Assembly (NCBI RefSeq): GCF_004343585.1
Contig: NZ_SLYW01000002.1
Span: forward strand, 930,001-994,000
Length of the DNA stretch: 64,000 nucleotides
DNA from: Neorhizobium sp. JUb45
GTDB taxonomy: Bacteria > Pseudomonadota > Alphaproteobacteria > Rhizobiales > Rhizobiaceae
Direction of reading: 5' to 3'
A program made the translations under genes and the position numbers. A model generated the notes under the pieces. It searched no databases and was not told the origin of the DNA. It worked only from the letters and a program-made list of their open reading frames with translations. Positions within the stretch are counted from its first letter, which is position 1. Every line of letters begins with the position of its first letter. Shown in pieces: positions 45,810 to 54,602 of the stretch.

Positions 45810-46604
45810 TTACCAGAGGCCCGGCGCGACGGGCTGGACGGCAGGGGCGGATGGGCGCGTGGCAATGCCGGGCGGGGCATGGTTCGCCGCTGCAGCCGTG
45901 GATGCGTTGGCGCTGTCCGAATTGGCTGCCATTTGTGGTCCGCCGGCAAACAGGCCGCCGCTGGTGCCGCTGATACGGCGCACCGGCGCATAAGCGACGG
46001 CATCGGCGCTGATCGAGCCGGAGGCGCTGGAGGCTCGCGGTGCCGGTGTGGATTCGCTGGTGCCAGCAATATCGGCAGATGGTGACGCGGTCGCGGAAAA
46101 GATGCTGTTGCGGCCGGCCTGAATTCCGGTCGGCTGGGTGACGACACCGGCCATCGCCGACTCGGTCGCTTCCGGCCCGACCGGAATGGCGGCGGTGCTC
46201 GGTGCCGGCCCGGCATTTGTCGTTATAGCGCCTGCCGGACGCATGGCGGCCATGGCGCTTCGCCCTGACGCACGGAAATCACTGACGTTCTGGGTCTGGG
46301 CAGTCTGGGTCTTAGAAGGTTGGGGCTGAGCACTCTGGGCCTGGGCATTCTGGCCGGGGCGGGCGCTGACGAGCGGATCCACATAGGCGGTTGCGCCGTG
46401 TTGATCGCGCGGCGGCTGTTTGGCAGCCGTTGCCTGCTGCATCGCCTCGATAGCCGATGCCGGCCGCGGGCTGGAAGCGGTGGCCACTGCCGCCTCCGGT
46501 TTTTTCGACGTCAGCGAACAACCGGAGACCGCGAGGGCAAGAATGGTCAGGGATGCCGGAAGGACGCCCCTGGTTTTGAAGGTGGACGAACCGGACACCG
46601 GCAT
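45810..46604 (-). CDS. Low-complexity Ala/Pro/Ser-rich lipoprotein (unknown)
   Basis: 264 residues. A signal peptide with lipobox VSGC places the lipidated Cys at residue 29. The rest is low complexity, with Ala, Ser, Pro, Gln and Thr (for example QAQSAQPQPSKTQTAQTQNV), and is probably unstructured. It ends in a Pro-rich VQPVAPGLW. GCGGGGA lies before ATG 46604. Likely membrane-anchored in the cell envelope. No function is recognised; a wall- or surface-spacer role would be speculation. Confidence 0.7.
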   Translation of the reverse strand: MPVSGSSTFKTRGVLPASLTILALAVSGCSLTSKKPEAAVATASSPRPASAIEAMQQATAAKQPPRDQHGATAYVDPLVSARPGQNAQAQSAQPQPSKTQTAQTQNVSDFRASGRSAMAAMRPAGAITTNAGPAPSTAAIPVGPEATESAMAGVVTQPTGIQAGRNSIFSATASPSADIAGTSESTPAPRASSASGSISADAVAYAPVRRISGTSGGLFAGGPQMAANSDSANASTAAAANHAPPGIATRPSAPAVQPVAPGLW

Positions 46605-46695
46605 TCCCCGCTCTTAAATGACATGAGGCCGCATGATGCACATGCAAGCCTGTGTCAGGCTTTCGGGGAAGCCGTTTGGATGCCGGGTGCTTGAA

Positions 46696-47136
46696 TTACC
46701 AGCTGCCGGTATTCGGCATCGAAATCCAGGGTTCCGCCGGCGTCAGGGCGGCGCCCTTCTGCAGGATTTCGATGGAGATGCCATCTGGTGAGCGCACGAA
46801 AGCCATGTTGCCGTCGCGTGGCGGACGGTTGATGGTGACGCCCTTGTCCATCAGCTGCTGGCAGAAATCGTGGATATTGTCGACTTCGTAGGCGAGGTGG
46901 CCAAAGTTGCGACCGCCTGTATAATCTTCCGTATCCCAGTTATAGGTGAGCTCAAGGCAGGGCGCCTTGCTGGCGCGGGCGGCGTCCACGTCTTCGGATG
47001 CCGCCAGAAAGATCAGCGTGAAGCGACCCTTTTCGCTTTCGGTGCGGCGCACTTCCTGCAGCCCGAAAATCTCGGTGTAGAACTTCAGCGAAGCGTCGAT
47101 GTCCTTGATGCGGACCATGGTGTGAAGATAGCGCAT
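46696..47136 (-). CDS. gloA: Lactoylglutathione lyase (glyoxalase I)
   Basis: 146 residues. It converts the methylglyoxal-glutathione adduct to S-lactoylglutathione. RYLHTMVRIKDIDASLKFYT opens the first of the two beta-alpha-beta modules with a metal-binding His. CLELTYNWDTEDYTGGRNFGHLA holds a conserved Glu and His, and PDGISIEILQ the last metal Glu. Length and motifs match the bacterial enzyme. It is divergent from the cold-shock gene. Confidence 0.95.
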   Translation of the reverse strand: MRYLHTMVRIKDIDASLKFYTEIFGLQEVRRTESEKGRFTLIFLAASEDVDAARASKAPCLELTYNWDTEDYTGGRNFGHLAYEVDNIHDFCQQLMDKGVTINRPPRDGNMAFVRSPDGISIEILQKGAALTPAEPWISMPNTGSW

Positions 47137-47333
47137 ATCGTGTTCCTGTGCTTGTTACGTCGGCGTGGCAGCCCCGCGGATATGCCTCACCCGCCAGCCT
47201 CGGACAAGGCATGTAGCTTAACAGAATATAAAAGAAGTCGGGGCTTGCGCTCTACGGTCGGCGCAATGTTATTCTGACCTCTAAGAATCAGTTAACCGTA
47301 ACTTCGTGACGCGTATCGAGGGGCTGAGAAAAC

Positions 47334-47912
47334 ATGGCTGACAGAATGTCATCGAAAGACATTGCCGCATTCGAAGAACTCTCGGGCGAACCGGTCGAGC
47401 TCATCGAAATCACCGGCGTGGTAAAATGGTTCGACGTTGCCAAGGGATTTGGCTTCATCATTCCCGACAATGGCATGCAGGACGTTCTCCTGCATGTGAG
47501 TTGCCTTCGCCGTGATGGTTACCAGACGATCCTTGAGGGCACGCGTATCGTCGCGATGATCCAGCGGCGTGATCGTGGTTTCCAGGCGTTTCGGATCCTC
47601 TCCATGGATCAGTCGACGGCTGTGCACCCATCGCAGATGCCGCCGGTTCGCACCCATGTTCAGGTGACGCCGACCAGCGGTCTGGAACGGGCGATCGTCA
47701 AATGGTTCAACCGCACCAAGGGTTTTGGCTTCCTGACCCGCGGCGAGGGGACCGAGGATATTTTTGTCCACATGGAAACGCTGCGCCGCTTCGGACTGAC
47801 CGAGCTGCGCCCCGGCCAGGTGGTGCTGGTTCGCTTCGGACCCGGCGACAAGGGCATGATGGCGGCGGAAATCCACCCCGACAATCCCAATCCCGGCAAC
47901 AGGGCGCATTGA
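47334..47912 (+). CDS. Double cold-shock-domain protein
   Basis: 192 residues with two cold-shock domains in tandem. Domain 1 (about residues 20-85) has VKWFDVAKGFGFIIPD and DVLLHVSCL; domain 2 (about 120-185) has VKWFNRTKGFGFLTRGEG and DIFVHMETL. These are RNP1 and RNP2 single-strand nucleic-acid-binding motifs. A linker of about 30 residues separates them. Two-domain Csp proteins are typical of Rhizobiales. The stop codon overlaps the next gene as TGATG. Confidence 0.92.
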   Translation: MADRMSSKDIAAFEELSGEPVELIEITGVVKWFDVAKGFGFIIPDNGMQDVLLHVSCLRRDGYQTILEGTRIVAMIQRRDRGFQAFRILSMDQSTAVHPSQMPPVRTHVQVTPTSGLERAIVKWFNRTKGFGFLTRGEGTEDIFVHMETLRRFGLTELRPGQVVLVRFGPGDKGMMAAEIHPDNPNPGNRAH

Positions 47913-48391
47913 TGATGCGCACTTCCGCCAAGACATTCTTCGTGAGCGCCGTTATGGCGCTCTCTCTGTTTGTGGGCAGTGCTACAGCTGCACCGGTGCG
48001 TTTCGAAAAGGAGCCGCTGACGATCGAGACTGTCGGCGGCAAGAGCCACCAGTTTAGCGTGGAACTTGCTCTCGACGATGCGCAGCGCCAGCAGGGACTG
48101 ATGCTGCGCAGAGAAATGGCGCCGGATAGCGGCATGCTGTTTGATTTCATCGAACCGCGCGATGTCAGCATGTGGATGCACAACACGCTTCTGCCGCTCG
48201 ACATGCTGTTTATCGACGGCGGCGGGACCATCACCCACATTCATGAAAATGCCGAGCCGCAGTCGGACGCGATCATTTCTTCGCGGGGGCCCGTAAAATT
48301 TGTTCTGGAGTTGAATGGCGGGCGCACAAGGGCTCTTGGCATCAAGATCGGCGACAAGGTGACGAGCCGCCAGATCGGCAATGCGAAATAA
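47912..48391 (+). CDS. DUF192 family exported protein
   Basis: 159 residues. A signal peptide (MMRTSAKTFFVSAVMALSLF, cleavage near ATAA) is followed by the DUF192 domain: VELALDDAQRQQGLMLRREM, MLFDFIEPRDVSMWMHNTLL and LPLDMLFIDGGGTITHIHE. The domain is widespread and of unknown biochemical role. Its ATG overlaps the cold-shock gene stop by one base, so it is translationally coupled. Confidence 0.9.
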   Translation: MMRTSAKTFFVSAVMALSLFVGSATAAPVRFEKEPLTIETVGGKSHQFSVELALDDAQRQQGLMLRREMAPDSGMLFDFIEPRDVSMWMHNTLLPLDMLFIDGGGTITHIHENAEPQSDAIISSRGPVKFVLELNGGRTRALGIKIGDKVTSRQIGNAK

Positions 48392-48482
48392 ACCTGTATG
48401 GGTGTGAAGATTGATGCACCGATCGCGTTTTTTGCTGTTGCAGCAACGGCATGAACCGTGTATCTCGCATTCATCGCAGGAA

Positions 48483-48559
<77 letters not shown>

Positions 48560-48605
48560 TCGATACCGGGCTCGGTCTATGCCCATATCGGGGAACGAGC
48601 ACAGC

Positions 48606-48911
48606 ATGTCCGCCAAGATCTATCGCCCAGCTAAGACCGCCATGCAGTCCGGTAAGGCGAAAACGCATCTTTGGCTGCTGGAATTCGATCAGGAAGAGCC
48701 GCGTCGTATCGATCCGATCCTTGGCTATACCTCCACCGGCGACATGAAGCAGCAGCTCAAGCTCACATTCGAAACGCTGGAACAGGCCTGCGCCTATGCG
48801 GAGCGCAACGGTATCGAATACCGTGTGCTCCAGCCGAAGGAGCCGGCACGCCAGACCGTTTCCTATACCGATAATTTCCGTTTCAATCGCACGACGCCCT
48901 GGACTCACTGA
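48606..48911 (+). CDS. NDUFS4-like complex I accessory subunit (ETC complex I subunit family)
   Basis: 101 residues: MSAKIYRPAKTAMQSGKAKT, HLWLLEFDQEEPRRIDPILGYTSTGDM and FETLEQACAYAERNGIEYRV. This matches the family of the 18-kDa mitochondrial subunit NDUFS4, which in alphaproteobacteria is an extra subunit of NADH:ubiquinone oxidoreductase. The start is ATG 48606, 47 bases after tRNA-Pro; no strong ribosome site is seen. No other nuo genes are near. Confidence 0.92.
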   Translation: MSAKIYRPAKTAMQSGKAKTHLWLLEFDQEEPRRIDPILGYTSTGDMKQQLKLTFETLEQACAYAERNGIEYRVLQPKEPARQTVSYTDNFRFNRTTPWTH

Positions 48912-48929
48912 TCCACGGCGCGCGGAGAT

Positions 48930-49006
48930 GGCCCCTTAGCTCAACTGGATAGAGCAGCTGCCTTCTAAGCAGCAGGTCGCAGGTTCGAGTCCTGCAGGGG
49001 TCGCCA
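48930..49006 (+). tRNA. tRNA-Arg (anticodon UCU)
   Basis: 77 nt with encoded CCA. The anticodon loop CTTCTAA between CTGC and GCAG gives anticodon TCT, reading AGA/AGG. The T-arm is GCAGGTTCGAGTCCTGC. Confidence 0.96.
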
Positions 49007-49217
49007 CCAAATTATTGATATCGCTGAGAAATATTGCAAAGGCGTCCGGTTTTCATCGGGTGCCTTTATTGCGTTTACAGCCTTTTGGTTCGGCGGCAGG
49101 CTGCGCTGATTTGTCCATGAAGGCGCCGATTGCGCAGCGCTCGGAACCGACCCTTGACTTTCTGTTCAATTTGACGGAACATAAAGAGAACAAACTGTTT
49201 CGATGCAGGAGAACGTC

Positions 49218-49415
49218 ATGCATGCAGAGCGTAGTGTCAGTTCCAGTGTTGTCATTGAACGTGCCCTGGCGGCCGTCGAAAAATCGAAAGAACGCCGCGA
49301 GCGCTGGGAGCGGGAAAAGAAAAGCCGATTCGAACGCATACAGATTGCCAACACGCGCCAGCCGGTCGCGGCCTTGAAACCGGGTCGTCAGCTGAGTCTG
49401 CGTCTGGACGGATGA
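49218..49415 (+). CDS. Small charged protein (unknown)
   Basis: 65 residues, very rich in Arg, Lys and Glu (ERALAAVEKSKERRERWERE), predicted as one long helix or coiled coil. ATG 49218 lies 7 bases after AGGAG; an in-frame ATG at 49203 is less likely. It lies alone between tRNA-Arg and the PAS gene. A nucleic-acid or ribosome contact is plausible from charge but is not supported by a family match. Confidence 0.55.
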   Translation: MHAERSVSSSVVIERALAAVEKSKERRERWEREKKSRFERIQIANTRQPVAALKPGRQLSLRLDG

Positions 49416-49501
49416 CTGCAACATCCGCGGCAGTGTAGCCTGAGCGGACTTGTTTGAATGTCTGTCAGCACTCCGTGGGTGAGGGCATCGAACGACAAAC
49501 G

Positions 49502-50035
49502 TCAGTGGTAAACGACGACGGGTCTCTTTTTATCCTCGTCATCATTTTCCAAACGGTTGACTGCATGAGCGAGAACGCCGGCGACGTCGTCATCCTCAAT
49601 GTCGAATACCGGCTGTTCGCTATTGCGATAATAACTGGCCAGCAGTTTTTTCTTTTGCTGCTCATCCAGTTCGACATCATCAAAAACCACGCCCACATAG
49701 CGAGTGGCTTCGCCCTCGATGCCGCGAAAGCAGCGCCCGATGCCGACAATGTGCACGATGCTGCCGTCGGGGCGGGCCACGTGGTAATCTTGAAAGCAGG
49801 AGCCGCCAGTGGAAATCGCCTGATGTAGTGTTCTGGCGACATCGCGGCGATCGCCTTCCCATACGGCGGCGAGATAGGTTTCGATCGGCAGCCCGTCGCG
49901 AACATCCTGTGGCTCAAGCCCAAAAATGTCGGCGAAATGTTCGTCGGCGCAAAGGAGATTTGTGTCGACATTCCAGTTGAAGACGCCGGCATCATCCGAT
50001 GAAAGTGCGAAAATGCTTGTTTCTGGTTCGCTCAT
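49502..50035 (-). CDS. PAS-domain protein
   Basis: 177 residues made of a single PAS fold (about 10-125): GVFNWNVDTNLLCADEHFAD, FGLEPQDVRDGLPIETYLAA, HQAISTGGSCFQDYHVARPD and RYVGVVFDDVELDE. No kinase, output or DNA-binding domain follows; the last 50 residues are acidic. It may act as a stand-alone sensor or an adaptor to another protein. The ligand is unknown. Confidence 0.85.
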   Translation of the reverse strand: MSEPETSIFALSSDDAGVFNWNVDTNLLCADEHFADIFGLEPQDVRDGLPIETYLAAVWEGDRRDVARTLHQAISTGGSCFQDYHVARPDGSIVHIVGIGRCFRGIEGEATRYVGVVFDDVELDEQQKKKLLASYYRNSEQPVFDIEDDDVAGVLAHAVNRLENDDEDKKRPVVVYH

Positions 50036-50592
50036 GGTGAAGTCTCGACAGAAGTTTGTTCCAGATTATTCCTCAATACGGAAATAGCAAGTGCCATACC
50101 TCAGCGCGGCTGGGTCCTTCTGTGGGCACTCGTCAGCACTGGAGGTCCCTCTGTGTTGAGGTCCACGGAAAATGATGCATCGCGGCATCTTATGGCGTAA
50201 ACAGCCGGTTTGTCGGCGATTATGCGTCGATTTTCGACATCGTCCTTGCTTCGGTGCGACATATTTATCGCGCATCGGAGATAAGTCAGGTCGTAAATTC
50301 CCGTTCATGCTGCATTCAGGCTTTGTAAAAGCCGCATTCTTTTGTATTCTTATATGCGTTGCAGCTACAGCATGATGCAGTAGCGAACAGCCACGTCCAA
50401 GGACGGGGTATTTGCGCTGAAAAGCACCATTACATCGTAATCGATTTCGTTTCCGGGCGGCTTTGTCGTCCTGGAGCTTCGTCGCACAGGGCAGGGCTGT
50501 TTTGCCCATGATCGTCCCGTGCAGGCCCGAACTGCGTCGAAGCGCATCAAAGCGGATGCGCGCGCACAGATCCAAGCCTTGATGAGGGTTGC
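50036..50592. other. Long gap with no supported gene
   Basis: 557 bases between the PAS gene and the barrel-like protein. A 169-residue frame on the minus strand has no ribosome site and an improbable composition. I see no hairpin with a T-run and no repeat. Confidence 0.5.
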
Positions 50593-51249
50593 ATGGTAAA
50601 GTTTATTTCAACAGCAGGCGCCGTCATCGCGGCCATGATGGTGATCATACCGGCCGGAAAGACCATGGCCGAGGACAGGCCGCTGATTTGGGCGCCCAGC
50701 AAGAATTCCGATACGAGTTATGCGGTCAAGCTTGGCCTTCGTCTGCCGAACGAGCTGCAGCCGGAAGCCGGCATCAATTTTGGCCTGGATTCGCAAAAAG
50801 GCGCTGTCGTGAACACGCCCGTACGGTTCTGGGGCAAGGTCACGGCGTCCAGCATCCAGACGCCAGCCTATCAGTTGAAGCGCGACATTCGTGTCAATCT
50901 TGATGCAGTCACCGGCAGCAGCGGCGCGGGTGTCATCATGTCTGAAAAGCGCATTGCCAGCGAAGCGCTGGATGTCGAGCTTAGCCGGCAGTATGGCGTT
51001 CGCTATGATGGCGGGACCGATAACTGGGTCGGCGAGGCGAGTCAGTCTGTGAAAGTGTCACGATCAGGCACCGGCACGGCCGTCATTATTGAAGCCAGGG
51101 CTCTTGATACATTCAAGGAACTGGCAGGTGGTGTTGCGGTCGAACAGAAGATCAGCGAACGGTTGTCCCTTAACGGCAGGATAGATCAGACGACGAACGC
51201 CGGCAAACCGACCAGCAATATCGGAGCCCGATATACGTTCAAATGGTGA
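50593..51249 (+). CDS. Exported protein, possibly a beta-barrel (unknown)
   Basis: 218 residues. A signal peptide (MVKFISTAGAVIAAMMVIIP, cleavage near TMA-ED) is followed by a region with alternating hydrophobic residues and no cysteines, ending in an aromatic residue (ARYTFKW), as outer-membrane barrels do. Segments such as YAVKLGLRLPNELQPEAGIN and RLSLNGRIDQTT fit amphipathic strands. This is an inference from pattern only. GAGGG lies 4 bases before ATG 50593. Confidence 0.65.
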   Translation: MVKFISTAGAVIAAMMVIIPAGKTMAEDRPLIWAPSKNSDTSYAVKLGLRLPNELQPEAGINFGLDSQKGAVVNTPVRFWGKVTASSIQTPAYQLKRDIRVNLDAVTGSSGAGVIMSEKRIASEALDVELSRQYGVRYDGGTDNWVGEASQSVKVSRSGTGTAVIIEARALDTFKELAGGVAVEQKISERLSLNGRIDQTTNAGKPTSNIGARYTFKW

Positions 51250-51285
51250 CTTGAACGGAGCGCTGGCTCTTCGATAGTCGGATAG

Positions 51286-51311
51286 AAAAAGGGGCGCCCG
51301 TGGCGCCCCTT
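51286..51311 (-). terminator. Terminator of the aap operon
   Basis: GGGGCGCC-CGT-GGCGCCCC stem preceded by AAAAA, giving a T-run on the minus strand, 26 bases past the aapP stop. Confidence 0.82.
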
Positions 51312-51336
51312 CGGTGTTTTTCGTCCCTCGGCAATC

Positions 51337-52110
51337 CTAATGCAGGATCTGGCTGAGGAAGAGGCGCGTGCGCTCGTGCTGCGGATTGTCGAAGAATTCC
51401 TGCGGGGAATTCTGCTCAACGATCTGGCCCTGGTCCATGAAGATCACCCGGTTGGCGACCTGGCGCGCGAAACCCATTTCATGGGTCACGCACAGCATGG
51501 TCATGCCTTCTTCGGCAAGGCTCACCATCGTGTCTAGCACTTCCTTGACCATTTCCGGATCGAGCGCCGAAGTCGGCTCATCGAACAGCATGATCTTTGG
51601 CTTCATGCAGAGCGAGCGGGCGATTGCCACACGCTGCTGCTGACCGCCGGAAAGCTGGCCCGGATATTTGTGGGCCTGTTCCGGGATCTTGACGCGCTTG
51701 AGGTAGTGCATCGCCACTTCCTCGGCTTCCTTCTTGGGCATCTTGCGAACCCAGATCGGCGCGAGCGTGCAGTTTTCCAGGATCGTCAGATGCGGGAAGA
51801 GGTTGAAGTGCTGGAACACCATGCCGACCTCGCGGCGCACCTCGTCGATCTTCTTCAGATCGTTGGTGAGCTCGATATTGTCGACGAGGATGTTGCCGGA
51901 CTGATGTTCTTCCAGCCGGTTGATGCAGCGGATCATCGTCGATTTGCCGGAGCCCGAAGGGCCGGCGATGACGATGCGCTCGCCCTTCATCACCTTGAGG
52001 TTGATGTCGCGCAGCACGTGAAAATCACCATACCACTTGTTCATGCCGATGATCTCGACAGCGACGTCGGTGGTGGAGACGGTCAGATTTTTGGGTTGGG
52101 CGTCAGCCAT
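51337..52110 (-). CDS. aapP: General L-amino acid ABC transporter, ATPase subunit AapP
   Basis: 257 residues with Walker A GPSGSGKS, signature [15 protein letters not shown] and Walker [17 protein letters not shown]. The C-terminal [20 protein letters not shown] and [15 protein letters not shown] are typical of polar amino-acid transporters. Last gene of the aapJQMP operon, 13 bases after aapM. Confidence 0.96.
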   Translation of the reverse strand: MADAQPKNLTVSTTDVAVEIIGMNKWYGDFHVLRDINLKVMKGERIVIAGPSGSGKSTMIRCINRLEEHQSGNILVDNIELTNDLKKIDEVRREVGMVFQHFNLFPHLTILENCTLAPIWVRKMPKKEAEEVAMHYLKRVKIPEQAHKYPGQLSGGQQQRVAIARSLCMKPKIMLFDEPTSALDPEMVKEVLDTMVSLAEEGMTMLCVTHEMGFARQVANRVIFMDQGQIVEQNSPQEFFDNPQHERTRLFLSQILH

Positions 52111-52123
52111 GTTTTTCCCCTTA

Positions 52124-53281
52124 TTATCGTTTGTGGCCGGTATCGAGGTGCCGTTCCATGAAAGCGGAATAGCGCGACATGCCGAAGCAGAAGATCCAGA
52201 ATACGAAACCGGCGAAGATGAGGCCGGTAAGCGGCGTGACCGGCGTGATCCAGGTCGTATCGGTGAAGTTCAGGCGGATGATGTTCAACAGGTCGAACAT
52301 GCCGATGATCGACACGAGCGAGGTATCCTTGAACAGGCCGATGAACGTGTTGACGATGCCCGGAATGACCAGCTTGATCGCCTGTGGCAGGATGATCAGA
52401 CGGGTTTTCTGCCAGTAGCTGAGGCCGAGCGAATCGGCACCTTCCGCCTGTCCCTTGGGGATGGCCTGCAGGCCGCCACGGATGACTTCCGCCATATAGG
52501 CCGAGGCAAACAGCGCCACGCCCACAAGAGCGCGTAAAAAGTTGTCGATCGTCCAGCCGGTGGGCAGGAAGAGCGGCAACATCACGTTGGCCATGAACAG
52601 AACCATGACCAGCGGCACGCCGCGGATGACCTCGATGAAGATGACGCAGAACATTTTCACGACCGGCATGTTCGACCGGCGACCGAGCGCCAGAAGAATG
52701 CCGAACGGGAAGGAAACGGCGATCCCGACAAAGGACAGGATCAGCGTCACCATCATGCCGCCCCAAAGCGGGGTATCGACGCGGTCAAGACCGAAGAAGC
52801 CGCCATGCAGCAGGAAGAACGCGACGATCGGGAAAACCACGAACAGCAGAACGGCATTGACCGTCTTGTGCGGCAGTTTGGGGATCATCAGCGGCGCTAG
52901 CAGCACGATCATCATCAGGCCGACGAGAATCACGCGCCAGCGCTCCTCAAGCGGATAACGGCCGAAGATGAACTGCTGGAAACGGTCCTGAACGAATGCC
53001 CAGCAGGCGCCCTTCCAGCCGTCAGGCTGGATGCCGCCCTGGGCAATGGTGGCGCAGACCGAACGATCCGAACCCACCCAGCTTGCCTGGATGAACAGCC
53101 AGTTGATGATGCCGGGCAGGGCAAGTGCCAGCACGGCCAGCGCGACAATCGTCAGCACCACGTCTTTCGGCGTGGCCAGAAGGTTGGTGCGAAGCCAGCC
53201 GGCAACGGTGTTGTTGCTGATCGGTGGCGGTTCCGGCGCGATCATGTCGGCGCGGACGTAGGAGAGTTTACCGTTGGACAT
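52124..53281 (-). CDS. aapM: General L-amino acid ABC transporter, permease AapM
   Basis: 385 residues. A long N-terminal membrane extension precedes the HisM-type permease domain, whose EAA region reads [20 protein letters not shown]. Segments [20 protein letters not shown] and [20 protein letters not shown] are the usual family landmarks. It starts 3 bases after the aapQ stop. With aapQ it forms the channel. Confidence 0.96.
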   Translation of the reverse strand: MSNGKLSYVRADMIAPEPPPISNNTVAGWLRTNLLATPKDVVLTIVALAVLALALPGIINWLFIQASWVGSDRSVCATIAQGGIQPDGWKGACWAFVQDRFQQFIFGRYPLEERWRVILVGLMMIVLLAPLMIPKLPHKTVNAVLLFVVFPIVAFFLLHGGFFGLDRVDTPLWGGMMVTLILSFVGIAVSFPFGILLALGRRSNMPVVKMFCVIFIEVIRGVPLVMVLFMANVMLPLFLPTGWTIDNFLRALVGVALFASAYMAEVIRGGLQAIPKGQAEGADSLGLSYWQKTRLIILPQAIKLVIPGIVNTFIGLFKDTSLVSIIGMFDLLNIIRLNFTDTTWITPVTPLTGLIFAGFVFWIFCFGMSRYSAFMERHLDTGHKR

Positions 53282-53284
53282 CGC

Positions 53285-54478
53285 TTATCTCTCCACCAGT
53301 GCCATCTTGGCGTTGAACCAGTTCATGAACAGTGAGGTGAGAATGCTGATGGTCAGATAGATTGTCAGCATGATCGAGATCATTTCGATCGCCTGACCGG
53401 TCTGGTTCAGAGTCGTACTGCCGGTGGAAAACAGTTCCGGGAAACCGATTGCCACGCCAAGAGACGAGTTCTTCGTCAGGTTGAGATACTGGCTGGTCAG
53501 CGGCGGGATGATGATGCGGAATGCCTGCGGCACGACGACGAGCTGCGTGGTCTTGTTCGGCTGTAGGCCAAGCGCTGCGGCTGCTTCGGTCTGGCCCTTG
53601 CCGACGCCCTTGATGCCGGCACGGATGATTTCGGCGATAAAGGCTGCGGTGTAGAGCGACAGAGCCAGATAAAGCGCCACGAATTCCGGACGGATATTGC
53701 CGCCGCCGGAAAGGTTGAAGCGGCCTTCCACCGGATAGTCGAACGTCAAAGGCGCGCCGACGGCCAGAAAGGCGATCAGCGGCAGGCCGATGATGATGCC
53801 GGCGGAAATCCAGCCGGTCGGCAATTGCTTGCCCGTCGCCATCTGACGTTTTTTCTGCCAAACGGCAAAGCCGATGGCGCCGATGACGGCAATGACGAAT
53901 GCGATCGGTATGACCGAGGCGCCTTCACCCCAGATCGGATAGGGAAAGGTCAGGCCGCGATTGCTGAGAAAGGTCGACAGCGGGCCCTGAATGGCGTCGC
54001 GCGGCTGCGGCAGAATGGCGAGAACGCCGGAATACCAGAAGAAAATGACCAGCAGCGGCGGAATGTTGCGGAAGATTTCCACATAGACCGTGCAGAGCTT
54101 TGCCACCAGCCAGTTTTTCGACAGTCGCCCGATGCCGATGATGAAGCCTACGACCGTGGCTGTAATGATGCCTGTCGCGGCAATCAGAAGCGTGTTGAGC
54201 AGGCCGACCAGGATGGCGCGGCCATAGGTCGAATCGCTGGAATAGGCGATCAACGACTGGCCGACGTCGAAGCCCGAGCGGCCGCCGAGAAAGCCGTAGC
54301 CCGAAGCCGTATTCGAGCGGGCGAGGTTGCTGCTGACATTGTGGGCGATCCACATGACCACAACGACGAGAATGACCACTGTGAGCACCTGAAAGAAGAT
54401 GCTGCGAGCCTTGGGGTCATAGATAAGTGACGTGGTTCCCCGCTTGGGCGGGGGCGCAGTTACGGCTTTATCCGTCAT
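53285..54478 (-). CDS. aapQ: General L-amino acid ABC transporter, permease AapQ
   Basis: 397 residues. The N-terminal LIYDPKARSIFFQVLTVVIL is followed by several membrane segments and the EAA loop IKGVGKGQTEAAAALGLQPN. VYVEIFRNIPPLLVIFFWYS is the conserved permease segment. It lies 124 bases after aapJ, with a hairpin in between. Confidence 0.96.
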   Translation of the reverse strand: MTDKAVTAPPPKRGTTSLIYDPKARSIFFQVLTVVILVVVVMWIAHNVSSNLARSNTASGYGFLGGRSGFDVGQSLIAYSSDSTYGRAILVGLLNTLLIAATGIITATVVGFIIGIGRLSKNWLVAKLCTVYVEIFRNIPPLLVIFFWYSGVLAILPQPRDAIQGPLSTFLSNRGLTFPYPIWGEGASVIPIAFVIAVIGAIGFAVWQKKRQMATGKQLPTGWISAGIIIGLPLIAFLAVGAPLTFDYPVEGRFNLSGGGNIRPEFVALYLALSLYTAAFIAEIIRAGIKGVGKGQTEAAAALGLQPNKTTQLVVVPQAFRIIIPPLTSQYLNLTKNSSLGVAIGFPELFSTGSTTLNQTGQAIEMISIMLTIYLTISILTSLFMNWFNAKMALVER

Positions 54479-54555
54479 GCTTTGCCAATCCCCTGTGACC
54501 CTTCATGGATCACGTTTTGTTTTTGTTTTATTTTTTTATGTTTTTTTATGCGAGA

Positions 54556-54590
54556 AAGTCCGCAGGGCGACAGCGTCACCCTGCGGACTT
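54556..54590 (-). terminator. Partial terminator/attenuating hairpin between aapJ and aapQ
   Basis: A perfect 12-bp inverted repeat, AAGTCCGCAGGG and CCCTGCGGACTT, with an 11-base loop, 13 bases after the aapJ stop. On the minus strand it is followed by TCTCGC, a weak T-tract. Such hairpins often keep the binding-protein mRNA more abundant than the permease mRNA. Confidence 0.65.
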
Positions 54591-54602
54591 CAGATCATGA
54601 GA

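Noticed and set aside
50066..50575. 169-residue frame on the minus strand in the gap before the barrel-like gene
   Set aside because: No ribosome site, many Cys and Arg, no domain.
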